Shown: positions 45,854-57,839 of the stretch, in pieces | Numbering within the stretch: position 1 is the first letter of the stretch | Layout of the letters: each line of letters opens with the position of its first letter | Source of the DNA: Calliopum simillimum | Lineage: Eukaryota; Arthropoda; Insecta; Diptera; Lauxaniidae | Direction: 5' to 3' | Length of the DNA: 64,000 nt | Assembly: GCA_951812925.1 (NCBI GenBank) | Contig: OX638368.1 | Location: forward strand, 19,035,187-19,099,186 | Made by a program: the position numbers and the translations under genes | The notes under the pieces: generated by a model | What the model saw: only the letters and a program-made list of their open reading frames with translations | The model's database searches: none | What the model was told of the DNA's origin: nothing

Positions 45854-47928
45854 CCCAGCAAACCATACGTTCCGATTTAGTAACGAAATTGTTACGACGA
45901 GTCGGCAATCCTTTCCGATTTCGATACCGAATTCGTTACGAAATCTTTACGAATTTTGTATGAGAGGGTTGACACGACTTCGTAACACTTTTGTCTTTAT
46001 GAAATCGTTACGACGTGTCGGTACGAATTCGTAACGCCGAGTCTTTACGAATTCGTTACGCTGAGTCTTTACGAAATCGATACGAATTTTCGGAACAAAA
46101 TCGTAACTTCGTGTCTTGTTCTTCCTTTTTTTTTTTTATTTCAGTTCAATTTATGTAATATATATGTGTGCATGTGTGTTTTCTAAAGACATGTACGTAT
46201 CCTTGTAAATTTCCTATCATACATACAGAACATACATATTTCACGGTATTTAATAACAACAAAATGTTCTTATTTTGTCTGTGAAATATATATTTTATTA
46301 AGCATATGATTAAATATTGACGTAAAAATTTTTTCAAACAAAATGGAGAAAAAGATAGAAAGCGTTTAAATATTGTTAATACAAATCTTAACGAAATAGT
46401 TAAGAAATCGTAACGAAATGTCGAAAGTAAAATTTAAAAAAATGATTACGACGAAACGTTACGAAATAGTTACGAATGCCACGATGTGCCTTAACCCGTT
46501 TTAAATCGGACGTCGTAGCACATCAAATTTTTTTCCAGATTCTGTTTACTTATCGTTCGAATGATGTATAAAAAAATTTTTACTCGTGACTCCTCGACTA
46601 AATTTTGAGATAATCGCTTTTCCAATTAGGGCATTTTCCCATACAAAAAGAAAAAAAAAAATTTTTTTAACTACATTAAACAAAAATTAAAATAATCACA
46701 ATCGATGTGTTTTGCGATGCTTAACGCGAATCCAACCTCAGAATTGCTCTATCGAGTATAGTTTATGAGATATTGTAACCTAAAGATCAAAAAAAGTCGT
46801 TTTTTGCCATTTTTTAAGCTATATAACTATGCAACATATCATTTATTCGTCAAATGTGGCTTAGATACTTAAAAGTCCCAATCATTTCCTTTAAAACCTA
46901 ATTTAAATTATATTTATATCTTCATGCTTCTAAGAGATATCGTAGACCGAAATATTGTCAAAACGGGTTTTTTGCATTTTTGTGTCTTTTTTAGGTTAGG
47001 ATATCATTGAGGAAAAAAAAGATATCAACATAATTTAAATTAGGTTTTAAAGGCAAAGTTCAGGACTTTCAAGTTGCTTACCAGATTTAACGAAATTAAA
47101 ATTTCTTTCACATTTTAAACATGTTCAACGAACCGACCATTTCAAAATTCAGCCGTATGCCATACACGTAACAACACTCGGGGTGTCAAACGGCTGAATT
47201 TAGAAGTAGTCGGTTCGTTGAACATGTTTAAAATGTGAAAGAAATTTTAATTTCGTTTAATCTGGTAAGCAACTTTAAAGTCCTAACCTTTGCCTTTAAA
47301 ACCTAATTTAAATTATGTTGATATCTTTTTCTTCCTTAAAGATATCCTAACCTAAAAAGACACAAAATTGCAAAAAACCCGTTTTGACAATATTTCGTTC
47401 TACGATATCTCTTAGAAGCATGAAGATATAAATATAATTTAAATTAGGTTTTAAAGGAAAAGATTGGGGCTTTCAAGTATCTAAGCCACATTTGACGAAT
47501 AAATTATATGTTACATAGTTATATGGCTTCAAAAAATGGCAAAAAACGACTTTTTTTGCTCTTTAGGTTACAATATCTCATAAACTATACACGATAGAGC
47601 AATTCTAAGGTTGGATTCGCGTTAAGCATCGCAAAACACATCGATTGTGATTATTTTAATTTTTGTTTAATGTAGTTAATTTTTTTTTTCTTTTTGTATG
47701 GGAAAATGCCCCAACTGAAAAAGCGATTATCTCAAAATTTAGTCGAGGAGTCACGAGTGAAAATTTTTTTATACATCATTTGAACGATAAGTAAACAGAA
47801 TCTGGAAAAAAATTTGATGTGCTACGACGTCCGATTTAGAACGGGTTAAGGCACGCCGTGATGCGTAAAGAAATTTCGAAAGAGTTCCGACTTTGTTTCG
47901 ACTGAGTCGTAAGGTTTGGTTTGCGGGG
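45854..47928. mobile_element. 2.1-kb fold-back element with TCGTTACGA subterminal repeats
   Basis: The ends are CCCAGCAAACCATACGTT and the inverted GGTTTGGTTTGCGGGG. From 45,885 to 46,480 the left side carries many copies of CGTTACGA/TCGTAACG-type motifs, as expected of transposase-binding arrays. The main inverted arms run about 46,487-47,160 and 47,185-47,855 with high similarity (for example GTCGTAGCACATCAAATTTT with its partner at 47,810-47,835). They meet at a loop of only about 25 bp near 47,170. No coding sequence is apparent. Confidence 0.85.
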
Positions 47929-49834
47929 CTTTGAGATATTTCACATTTTATGCTTGTAGTAGTGGAATATTGTTCAGCAGAACTGATGAGCAGCCTTCTT
48001 GCTAATCCTATCCACAAACCAATATATTTTAAAGTTATATTCTTCAACTGACGAACTTGCTCCAAAACAGATACATACCATTAGAATTGTACAAATAGGC
48101 TTTCTTCGAACATACAATTTTTAAAAGCAATGGTAAAGGTGGATTTGAGTGGTGGCAATTGCGTAGAGCAAAAACCTCACATATTGAAGATGGAAATATT
48201 GAGAAATTCTACATTTCTGGCTTCATTAATTCTATGGCGGCATTGCAGTAACTTTAAATAGATATCAATTTAACATTTTCATTTAAAAGATTTTTGCACG
48301 TTCAGCCAGCCTCAGGTAATACGACAGAGGTAATTCTGTGCGTATGTGTATATGTTAGAGTTAAAGCTTGAGGATGCGCCTGTGTGTTTGTGCGTGACTA
48401 TGAAAGGACGTGCTGCTGATGCTACTACCTGTTCGTTGTCGTCTTTTGTATTGTCCTTGCTAATTCGCAGAAAATTTATTATATTAAGGAAAATAATGTT
48501 GTTATTCATGGCGGCGGCGGCATGGAAAGCAAAACAAAAATGAAATGAAATTGAATTGAATTGAATGGGTTGTAACAACGACAGGATGTGGGCGTTCAAC
48601 GGTAACGAGAGTGCGACGCGCAGCAGCACCTGCTGTGAAATGACAAAACCACTAAAGCAAGGAAAAAGAACAACAACAGAAAAAACGGCAAATCGGATGA
48701 ACAAACGGAAAAAAACGAATGAATGCCGTCGCCACTAAAAGCACAAAAACGACAGGCGGCAGTCAAAGAAGGATTTCTCAAGCTTAAGAAGGATCTCAAT
48801 GAAAATAAAAAGACGGCGCAACTTAAATTGAATATTTGACAAATTACCTGCGTGCTAAATAAAAGTAGCGCCCCCACGTCGAAGTGGAAGATGAAGATGA
48901 ATAAGGAAGAAAGAACTGTAAGAGTCCGCGAGACGACACATACCTTTACGCATCGCATATACAAAGGAATGACAAAAAGGACTTGAACGGTAGAAGAAAG
49001 AACGAATGCGTCATTTTGGGTAGCCACAACGAACTTAAATTATGTACCTACAGCAAATGTTAATGGATCATAAAATGAATGAATGAATGAAATATAACAT
49101 TGGCAGGACAAAATATAATTATGCACGAGGTATAACGTGTTGGAATAAATTAGGGAAATATTAATGCAATTCAGCAAGCAATAAAAATAGAAATTACAGT
49201 AAAAATTACAGGAAAAAAAACAATGCCCACTTAGGACCACAAAAAACGGGACAGAAAACAAGGTTTAATTCACCACCCACTGGCAAACTGTTTAACACCT
49301 CAAGGTGAATATTTTCTTATACCAACTAAAGTAATGGGAAAGTTTTGAATTCTACCACTACGGCATCTTCCAGTTTAAAACCATCAGTTACTTCTACCGT
49401 ATAGATTTGGAGTAGTTGAATCCAATCAAAGTCGTCTTCTATTGCTGAAATAATGAAAGCAAGTTAGACTAAGAAGATTTACAAAGTCACTGACATCAAT
49501 CAAATTATAGCTGAAAGATAACTCGAAACGTGAGGTTTCAACTGGAAAGCGTAAGATTTAATGAGTAAGATTCTTATTATCTGATGCCATTAGCATAAGC
49601 TACAGTTCCCTGTAAAAGCGTTTTTCTGTAAAAACAAAATGGCGGATCCGAAACGAATCCATAAATTTTCCGACATATGACCGGCTAGCGCTCTCGGTAA
49701 TAACTTATTTAGTGACTCATTATGAGTATAAATATCAAGTTTTGTCAGAAACAATTCTATAGTTTTTAAAATATTCTCGAAGAAGCAACTGTGTAAAATA
49801 CGAATTATTGTGATGTTACAAAGTTCCTTACTAC
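47929..49834. other. Low-repeat host-like DNA, no gene recognised
   Basis: Among the less repetitive parts of the window, with a GC-richer stretch at 48,400-48,950 (GCGGCGGCGG near 48,512). Long minus-strand open frames at 48,312-49,027 are cysteine/serine/phenylalanine-rich nonsense without domains. It could hold intronic regulatory sequence. Confidence 0.35.
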
Positions 49835-50832
49835 GCACACTCGTTCAAAATCCTAAAAAGCTGGCCAAAAGTCGAAAAAATAAGTTTTTTTAAATTAATT
49901 TTTTATGGCCCGTATTGTCTAACAGATATTCATAGACCTCAAAAAATTTATAAGAAAGATCCAGGTTTTCCTATAATCCTCTTGGGATCACTCCAAAAGT
50001 ACGCTTCTCAGACGAAAAATTCTGTGAATTAAAAGTAAAAATTAATGTTCACTGTAAAAATTGTGTGGTTACTGTAAAACTGAACCAATTTCAATGTTAG
50101 AATGTAAAATCTCTTCGTAAAAGAAAATACTGTTGAACCTCTATATTCAAAACTTGCAATAATTTATACTTTTGCGGTAATTGTGATTAACTTAAAATCA
50201 AATTATTTCACAAAATCAGTTCGCATTGGTTATGAAAAAAGCCCAGAACTAATTTATACCACGTCATACCACCAAGATTTTTCGGATTTAAGAAGATTGA
50301 AACCTTCTCTAACACATGTAAAAAAATTGAGGTGCTTTTTTTTTGCCCATTTTGTGTGACGCGGTTTTTTCTGAAGCAACCAGAGGAAAATTTAACTCAT
50401 ATTGCTTGCCAAGTGTCAATATGTGATGCTCGCCCGAAATGATAAAATTTTTATATTATTATACAGCTAATACTCCATGATAAACGTTGCACACAACTCT
50501 ATCAAAGTTAAAGTTTAGAAATAAATTTTTAAATTCGATATAAAAATTGTGCAAGTGTTGTTTTTTGCCACTTCGAATCCGCCATTTTGTTTTTTAAGAA
50601 TCAAACATCAGATTCGTAATCAGTGACCCCAAAAACTTCCGAGTAAATTTTTTTGTTGGATTTGGTTGAATATTTATGCAAATCGTCCGCCATTTTGAAT
50701 CCGCCATTTTCTTTTTTAAAAGTTTAACATCAAATTCGTAATCAGCGACCTCAAAAACACCCCGGTAAAAAATCTCGAAACTTTAACGATTTTGACTTTT
50801 GGCCAGCTTTTAGGGATTTTGAACCAGTGTGC
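49835..50832. mobile_element. About 1-kb element with 39-bp inverted ends
   Basis: The left end, GCACACTCGTTCAAAATCCT, then AAAAGCTGGCCAAAAGTC, pairs with the inverted right end (GACTTTTGGCCAGCTTTTAG ... AGTGTGC). Flanks share TAC (49,832-49,834 and 50,833-50,835). Internally, two tandem units of about 120 bp repeat GAATCCGCCATTTT ... GATTCGTAATCAG (about 50,576 and 50,698). No transposase was seen. Confidence 0.75.
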
Positions 50833-51061
50833 TACGCAAGATAAGTCTGTTTAATTCATACTGAAAGAGATTTTATCAGTGTATGGAGATTCTTGCTCTG
50901 GAAAAATCATGATTTATAAATGAGGTTCTCTCTCATAACATATTAGAGAGGCTCCCTTCCAATTATGTTCTTATAAAGTTCACCCCGCCTACTCCCATAT
51001 GAAACTTACTCCTCGCACTTCCTTTAGCTTAGTATCCTTGAATTTTCCTTTTGGTAATAAT

Positions 51062-51306
51062 TAACTGAGGAGTGGCCGTACCAAAGGACAAAAGTAGTGT
51101 CATAATATGAAACGGGTGGCATTATGTTAGAAATTAATAAAATTGTTTTCTGTTTTCATTAAAAATTTTCTTGATAGTTTGAAATTGATATCATTATGTT
51201 AAAAAAATTATAACAGTCAAATAACAGACTATTAGGCACATAAAAAGTATGGCATTACTTTTGCCTCGAAATGGTACTTAGGCCCTTTGGTACGACCACT
51301 CCTCAA
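51062..51306. mobile_element. 245-bp MITE, family copy 2
   Basis: The ends read TGAGGAGTGGCCGTACCAAA and the inverted TTTGGTACGACCACTCCTCA. Internal AAAAGTAGTGTCATAATATG and ATTACTTTTGCC blocks match the copy at 8,641-8,872. Confidence 0.8.
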
Positions 51307-51579
51307 TTATTTTTATTTTCAAAATGAAGTTCATTATTAAAGTTAAAAAATAATATAAACGTTTCATTGGTAGGAATTAATTAAGTCTAAAATAAGTGTT
51401 TATCATAATGTAACATAGTACTAAGAATAGTAGTAAGTAGATTACAGTACGTAAGCGGTGGTCGCAATTTGCCAGTGGTAGCCCAGCCACATTAGTGGAT
51501 TACGAAACAGCTGATTTTCGTTCCACACAAAGAATGATGTGGAATGAAAAGCCTGCGTAAGTTCACAAGCACGATCAGT

Positions 51580-52434
51580 GTTGCCAAGTAGGTTCTCCTA
51601 TTTTCCCCCAGATTGCACGCGATTTCTCCTAAATTTTGGTTTTCTGACGAAACTTCCCCTAAATGGAAAATGTTATATTTTGAGACCAAAAAAACAAGAA
51701 AATTACAAATTTCAAAACGAAATAAATATTTTTTCATAACAAAATTTCCCCCAAATTCTGGACTTTTGACAAAATTTCCCCTAAATATGGAACATTTATA
51801 TTTTGGAAACAAAAAAAAATTTTCCAAATTTCAAAATGAAATGAAGTTTCAATATATTTTATATATTTCATAAATATAGATATTTTTGTTAACACGTACT
51901 AAAATTTAATTTTATATATTTTAAAATAAGGTTTTCAAGTTCAAGTTATTTATTGAGACAAAAGGTACTTAAACACTTAACTCATATATACAAATATGGA
52001 ACAATAGCAATAATTGATATATTCAGGGCTGTAAAAAGTATGGCCCTCAATAAAATTATATGAAACATGTTACGATGCAAAAATTAAAGATATTAGCAAA
52101 ATGCGAATTGATTGCAGGAATTAAGCTCTTGCTCCCGGAGCTTATAAAAGTTACTTTAAATTAATGCAGAAAACATTTTAAACTGAAAACTAATAACTCA
52201 AAATCGAGCCTATTTTTTTAAGTAATAGATCATCTAAAACTTAGCTCGAGAAAATTGCTAGAAACATTTACTTATACAAATTTCTTTTCACAAAAATTAA
52301 GAAAATGTTACCAATGAGAGAGAATTTGATCTCAATGTGATGAAAAATTCATGAACGTTTAAATAAAAGTATCCCCTAGATTTCCCCTAGACCTTTTTAA
52401 AATCCCCTGAACAAATCCCCTAAATAATGTAGAC
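51580..52434. repeat. Degenerate tandem repeat with TTTCCCCTAAAT boxes
   Basis: Two clear units of about 119 bp (51,636 and 51,755) contain TTCCCCTAAAT, ATATTTTG(A/G) and AAATTTCAAAA. Further TTCCCCTA and ATCCCCTAA boxes mark the right end near 52,372-52,426. This is probably an old mobile element. Confidence 0.55.
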
Positions 52435-53469
52435 TAGGGTGCAGCACTTTTTCGAAATAATGCGAAAATTGCAAGTTGCATCAAAGATTATCTTAGGAAC
52501 AGGCCTTACAATTAAGACTGCATACCTAGTTTTGGTCAAAACCCCCGAAAAGATCGCCCGCCCAGGGCTTGAATGCAGATCCAAAGGACAAAAATCATTG
52601 TTTTTTCACAGTTTTTTTGACTTATCTCCAAAACAACGAAATTATTGGTAGTACTTCATCCCAAATCTTTGAAAGGGATTAATTTTCTACATTTTTTGTT
52701 TTTTTCTCATAACTCTACAGTGAAGTTTACCCTATGGAAGTCCCGGAAGAAGTGAAAAATTTTTGATTCAAAAAACGGTTTTTTTCCTATAACTCAATAT
52801 ACAAGACACACACTAACACTTTAGACCTCAATAAATGTAGGAAATCTGTTTTCCTATAGTTTTGCTTTCAAATCTTTATTCTAAAAGTAAACGGTTCCCC
52901 GCTAGAGGCTGAAATTTGTTAAAAACAATTGTGTATCATGAAAAAGCAACCTTTTTATGTTTTTGTTTTAAAATATGCCCAAAATTTTAATTGGAAACTA
53001 ATGTAGAAATTAAGGGCTTTCAAACACAGTCTTCAAAATGGAAATCGGATTAAAATTGCGCGAGATATGACAATTCTTACATACTTCGTATTTTTTGTAA
53101 AGGTGTGATTTTGGGTATTTTTGTTTCACAGTGTATTTTGCATCCAAAACTTAAAACTTTTTTATGTGTACTACATTACGTCAAAGAGTGATAAACGGCG
53201 CATTTTTCAAGACCAAGAACGTCAAAATTAGTGTGTGGTTTCCATGCGAATTTCAGCCTAAGAGTTCCGATATTTTTAATTTTTTGTCAAAAACGCGTTT
53301 TTTTGAATATGAGAGAGTGTATACCCTAAAGCCCGTAAAAAATGTGCACAGTTATTTTAAAAAAACTGTAGGACATACAATTTTCTATATTTTGTTCCTG
53401 AAGATCTTGTTTCTACAGCTAATAGTTTGTGCACTAGAGGCCGATTTTTGTGCAAAAAGAATCGAATTT

Positions 53470-54596
53470 TTAGAATAATTGTCGAACAATCATGCGAGTG
53501 GCATGCTGCACTTCAACTTGTCTTCGTTGACTATAGCACTGCCTTTGACAGTGTCTCCCGAGAAAACATCTGGGCGTCACTGCAACGAAGAGGTATTGCC
53601 GCAAAGGCCATAAACTTAGTACGTGCACAATATGAAGGCTTTAAATGCAGTGTGTTACACAACGGGTTGTTGTCACCGACATTCACCACTAATTCAGGCG
53701 TACGGCAGGGGTGTTTACTATCACCATCACTCTTCCTTATCGTTCTTGATGATATCCTAGATAAAGCTCTTAATAAGGCCAAAAGGGGTATTCAATGGAA
53801 CTTTACCAAACATCTGGAAGATCTCGACTACGCTGACGACATCTGCCTTTTATCGTCCAAACATTCAGATATGCAAAGCAAAATTGAAGACCTTGTCTTG
53901 GAATCACAAAAGGCCGGCCTAAAAATCAACGTATCCAAGACTAAAAGCATGAAGCTAAACGCAAGCAATGACATCACGTTTAAAGCTGGCAGTGATGACA
54001 TCGGAAACGTCGATAGCTTCACGTATCTAGGCAGCATTATCTCCATGGATGGTGGAGCAAAAGAGGATATCAACTCAAGAATAGCAAAAGCAAAAGGCGC
54101 GTTTGCTCAACTGAACAAAATATGGTCTTCATCCGTTATATCCACCAAAACTAGAGTGCGCATTTTTGATTCGAATGTGAAATCGGTTTTGTTATATGGG
54201 TGCGAAACATGGCTTGTTACTGAACAACTAACAAACAAGCTGCAAGTATTCGTCAACAAATGCTTAAGGCGTATACTAAAGGTTTGGTGGCCTCGCACTA
54301 TATCAAATGCCGAGCTACATCAAAAATGCAAACAGAAGGCTATAGCAAACGAGATCAAGCTGCGCAAATGGGGATGGATTGGTCACACTCTCCGGAAACC
54401 ACACAGCGAAGTTTGTCGTCAGGCCCTTGAGTGGAATCCACAAGGCAGTAGAGGACGTGGTAGACCCAAAACCAACTGGAAAAGGTCGTTGGAAAAGGAA
54501 ATCCAAGAATCGGGAAAATCGTGGCAAGAGATCAAAGTTATCGCAAGAGATCGTGACAAATGGAGAGATTTCATATTGGCCCTATGCTCCTCCTAG
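53470..54596 (+). CDS. Partial LINE reverse transcriptase (RTE-like), open frame
   Basis: About 375 codons are open without a break. Motifs in order: FVDYSTAFDSV (RT domain, first catalytic Asp, about 53,524); SGVRQGCLLSP (about 53,693); YADDICLLSS with the catalytic YADD at 53,829-53,840; GLKINVSKTKSM; FTYLGSIISMDGG; then the C-terminal region LLYGCETW, NKCLRRILKVWW and RKWGWIGHTLRK, and the basic stretch GRGRPKTNWKRSL. The full ORF2 would add an N-terminal apurinic endonuclease and the first RT motifs, missing here through 5' truncation. The uninterrupted frame suggests a fairly recent insertion, but a truncated copy has no start or promoter of its own and is unlikely to be active. Confidence 0.85.
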
Positions 54597-54628
54597 GAGT
54601 TAAAGGAGAATACATACATACATACATA
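53470..54628 (+). mobile_element. 5'-truncated RTE-like LINE with TACA-repeat tail
   Basis: The coding part begins abruptly inside the reverse transcriptase, without an endonuclease domain. It stops at 54,594-54,596 and is followed by only a few bases and a short tandem TACA tail (54,611-54,628) instead of poly-A. A minimal 3' UTR and a microsatellite tail are usual for RTE-clade LINEs. The insertion lies at the right-hand edge of the fold-back loop. Confidence 0.8.
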
Positions 54629-55463
54629 TTCAAAAAAAGGCGTTTTTGACAAAAATTGAAAAATATCTGAACTCTCAGGCTGAAATTCGCAAGGAAACCA
54701 CGCACTAATTTTGACGTTCTTGGTCTTGAAAAATGCGCCGTTTATCACTCTTTTACGTAATGTAGTACACATAAAAAAGTTTTAAGTTTTGGATGCAAAA
54801 TACACTGTGAAACAAAAATACCCAAGATCACACCTTTACAAAAAATACGAAGTATGTAAGAATTGTCATATCTCGCGAAATTTTAATCCGATTTCCATTT
54901 TGATGACTATGTTTGAAAGCCCTTAATTTCTTCATTAGTTTTCAATTAAAATTTTGGACATATTTTAAAACAAAAACATAAAAAGGTCGCTTTTTCATGA
55001 TACACAATTGTTTTTAACAAATTTCAGCCTCTAGCGGGGAACCGTTTACTTTTAGAATAAAGATTTGAAAGCAAAACTATAGGAAAACAGATATCCTACA
55101 TTTATTGAGGTCTAAAGTGTTTGTGTGTGTCTTGTATATTGAGTTATACGAAAAAAACCGTTTTTTGAATCAAAAATTTTACACTTCTTCCGGGACTTCC
55201 ATAGGGTAAACTTCACTGTAGAGTTATGTGAAAAGAAACAAAACATGTAGAAAATTAATCCCTTTCAAAGATTTAGGATGAAGTTCTACCAATAATTTCG
55301 TTGTTTTTGAGATAAGTTAAAAAAACTGTGAAAAAACAATGATTTTTGTCGTTTAGACCTTCATCGGGGGTTTTGACCAAAACTAAGTATGCAGTCCTTG
55401 CTTTAAGATCTTAATCTATGATAATTTTTGATGCACTCATTTTTTTTGAGTTTTGCTGCACCC

Positions 55464-57210
55464 TACCCAGGTACAGCAAAAACTCTCGGTCTGCCACCGC
55501 ACAACGTCCCCATACGCTACGAAGCAAGCAGCAGTGACACACTAGCATTAACAACAGCTCGCCCCCGCCGACGGGCACCACCGCGAGCGTAATCACCGCA
55601 GAGAGAATAGTAGTTTTAAGGCACAGGGAGACAAAGTGAAGAATAAAAATAAAACGGATCCGCTTCTTTATTTTTGAACGGTGGCGGTGATTCTCCTTTT
55701 TGTTGTTGTAGGCTAAAGGTACTGCAAAATTAAAAATTTTGTGTAGCCGAATCCTGGATGTCGACGAGTATATCACCGGCGTAAAAGGTTTGTTACAATT
55801 GGTTTCACATACTACTCCACCTGAGGCACCCTGGGAATGGGCGTAGTGGATTTCTTAAAAAAGTATATTTTCTAAGGGTTCGAGAAATATGTTGAAGGCA
55901 AAAAAGTAATGGAGGTTCGTCTTACACTCTACCCCGCCAGAGACACCGTGCACGTGGAGGAAGTCAATTTCATGAAAACGTAATTTGTGCAGGGAAGCCC
56001 CCCTTAGGCGTGGAGTAAGACGTCATATATGTTCAGAGGAAATATAAATTATTAAGAATCTCCAAGCACCACTATTTAGTGGATATATTGAAAATGAGAA
56101 AAAAAATTTTTATTTTTATTTTCTCTCCACAGCTAACGAAAAAATGCACTGTTTATGATGTACTCGTAATTTACATGATTCTATATTATCAAAGGTTTAA
56201 GTTAAAGACAATTTAATTTAATTTTGAAAATATTTCACTATAGTAAATGTCCGTAAAATTGCTACTAGACATAAAAATAAATCATTTCCGGCTTGAGAAA
56301 ATGATATTACATTTGAAACAGACGACAGACATCAGTCCAGCGCTATTCAAAAAAATGTATAATGAATATAAAAGAGTGGGAAAAAAAGATACGGTTCAAA
56401 TCTAAAAGGACTCTATCATTTTGAAAAGCTTTAGATTACATCAAATACGCAGAAGGAAAATAAATAAGAGCTCAAAAAAGTCAAAACGAATAGTGTGAAA
56501 GATAACAGCTAACAAAAGTGTTGTCAAAGTTGTTGAAAGAGAAGAAAGAAAGGAAAAAACAAGAAAATAAACTAATTTATGTTCTATTTTAAGAAATAAA
56601 TAAATGAAAGGAAATTCGCAGTAATATAAGGGCTTTGGTTTTTTTTTTCGTTTTGTCGTTTTTTGAATACCTCTGACAGCTTATGTCATCATCAAAAGAA
56701 GAGAAAATAAAAAGCAGCAACACACTTACATAGCACATTCATTTATGCAGGGGATAAAAGACACAACGGTAAGGTAATCACAACGGTAATGAGGCAATAG
56801 CAAAACAAGCACAAAATCAACGCACAAAGTCCTTGGGAAATAATCTGTTTCTCGCATTCATTCTCATATGCCGCTTATCACATGCACGTACACATGTACC
56901 AAAAGGATTACACTGACAGAAAAACTAAATGAAAATCAAGTTAAACACTGATAAAACAAGCTTGTTGAAATTTTAGGCTGGGCGCAAAAATTTAAAAAAT
57001 TAGTTTTAACTCAAAAAAACTACAATCTGTCATGAAGAAATGTTTTCGAGCACAATCACGTTAAAACAGTCAAAAAAAGGGACTTTCTTTTTCGATACCA
57101 TCTCTGCAGGACCGATGGAGTCAATTGTCACAAAACTCTAATCTTTGGTCTAATTTTTTTGTAAGTAGTCCATAATGGACTAATCTTTAAACTAGAATAA
57201 ATTCACTTAA
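55464..57210. other. Host-like DNA with a GC-rich patch, no gene assigned
   Basis: The patch at 55,480-55,620 is unusually GC-rich for this window (GCCCCCGCCGACGGGC) and could be an untranslated exon or promoter. One plus-strand frame reads about 39 codons ending ARPRRRAPPRA, and a minus-strand frame reads 121 codons; neither has a domain. I looked here for the missing first Sap47 exon and did not find it. Confidence 0.35.
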
Positions 57211-57350
57211 ATTATCAATTGTATTAAAAATGGTTCAAATGTAATGCAAAGTCGTTCAATTGTGTTAAAAATGGTCCAAATGTAATGCAGTCAGTCAATT
57301 GTCTCAAAAATGTTTTAAATGTAATGCATAATCCGTCATAAGTACCAAAA
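57210..57350. repeat. Short tandem repeat, about 41-bp unit, 3-4 copies
   Basis: Units contain CAATTGTGTTAAAAATGGTC and CAAATGTAATGCA, and spread into a diverged fourth copy near 57,330. Confidence 0.75.
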
Positions 57351-57429
57351 GTGGTCCAATTGTGTATTGATTGTGTCAGTGAAACTATAACGTTATTGAC
57401 TACGTACTGTTTGGCAGTTCGTCTACTGT

Positions 57430-57730
57430 GAAGAATAGCAAACGATAGTGTATCGGTCTAAGAACTTGCGCTGCGTGGAGAGAACCGGGTTCAAATACTC
57501 CACTTGGTGATTTTCATTTCCAATATATAGAATTCCAATTTCTATAAATTTGTAAACATTTTGTCTTAATAGTTTTCGGAGCAGAAAATGAAACATGTCT
57601 CCAACATAGCCGAGGTATAAAATAATAAAAAACTAACAAAAACATGCTCATCCACACTAAGATTCGAACCCGGCACACATTGCTCAGAAATATAAAACAA
57701 ACTCTTTAGCACATGAAACCATTTGACATT
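57430..57730. mobile_element. Pair of tRNA-like (SINE-type) sequences in inverted orientation
   Basis: At 57,487-57,500 the plus strand has CCGGGTTCAAATACTC, and at about 57,660-57,675 the minus strand has GCCGGGTTCGAATCTTA. Both fit the pol III B-box (GGTTCRANNCC) closely. Plausible but weak A-box-like sequences lie about 45-55 bp upstream of each. Neither folds obviously into a full tRNA, so tRNA-derived SINE heads are the likelier reading. Confidence 0.4.
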
Positions 57731-57839
57731 TTTGTGTAAAATTTGAATTTTAAAATAATTGAAATTTATAAATAAAATAAAAAATAGGCCTTTTTATGGT
57801 CCGAATATAATAGGTCCATAAAGTGAGCTATGCAGGTGT

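Larger units (their letters stand above)
52437..55463. mobile_element. 3-kb fold-back element with a LINE inserted in its loop
   Basis: The ends GGGTGCAGCA (52,437) and TGCTGCACCC (55,463) are flanked by TA. The arms, 52,437-53,308 and 54,629-55,463, are long inverted copies. For example, AGTTTACCCTATGGAAGTCC at about 52,724 pairs with its complement at about 55,190, and AGCCTCTAGCGGGGAACCG near 55,025 pairs near 52,900. The original loop was about 160 bp (53,309 to about 53,470); the LINE adds the rest. Confidence 0.88.

Noticed and set aside
48312..49027. Minus-strand frames of 130 and 143 codons as genes
   Set aside because: Cys/Phe/Ser-rich composition expected from the complement of A-rich DNA; overlapping frames, no domain, and no splice or promoter support.
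55411..55776. 121-codon minus-strand frame across the GC-rich patch
   Set aside because: It runs from unique DNA into the fold-back arm and has no homology I recognise; it does not resemble the missing Sap47 N-terminus.
57440..57510. Functional tRNA gene
   Set aside because: Only the B-box is convincing; no acceptor stem or cloverleaf could be drawn.
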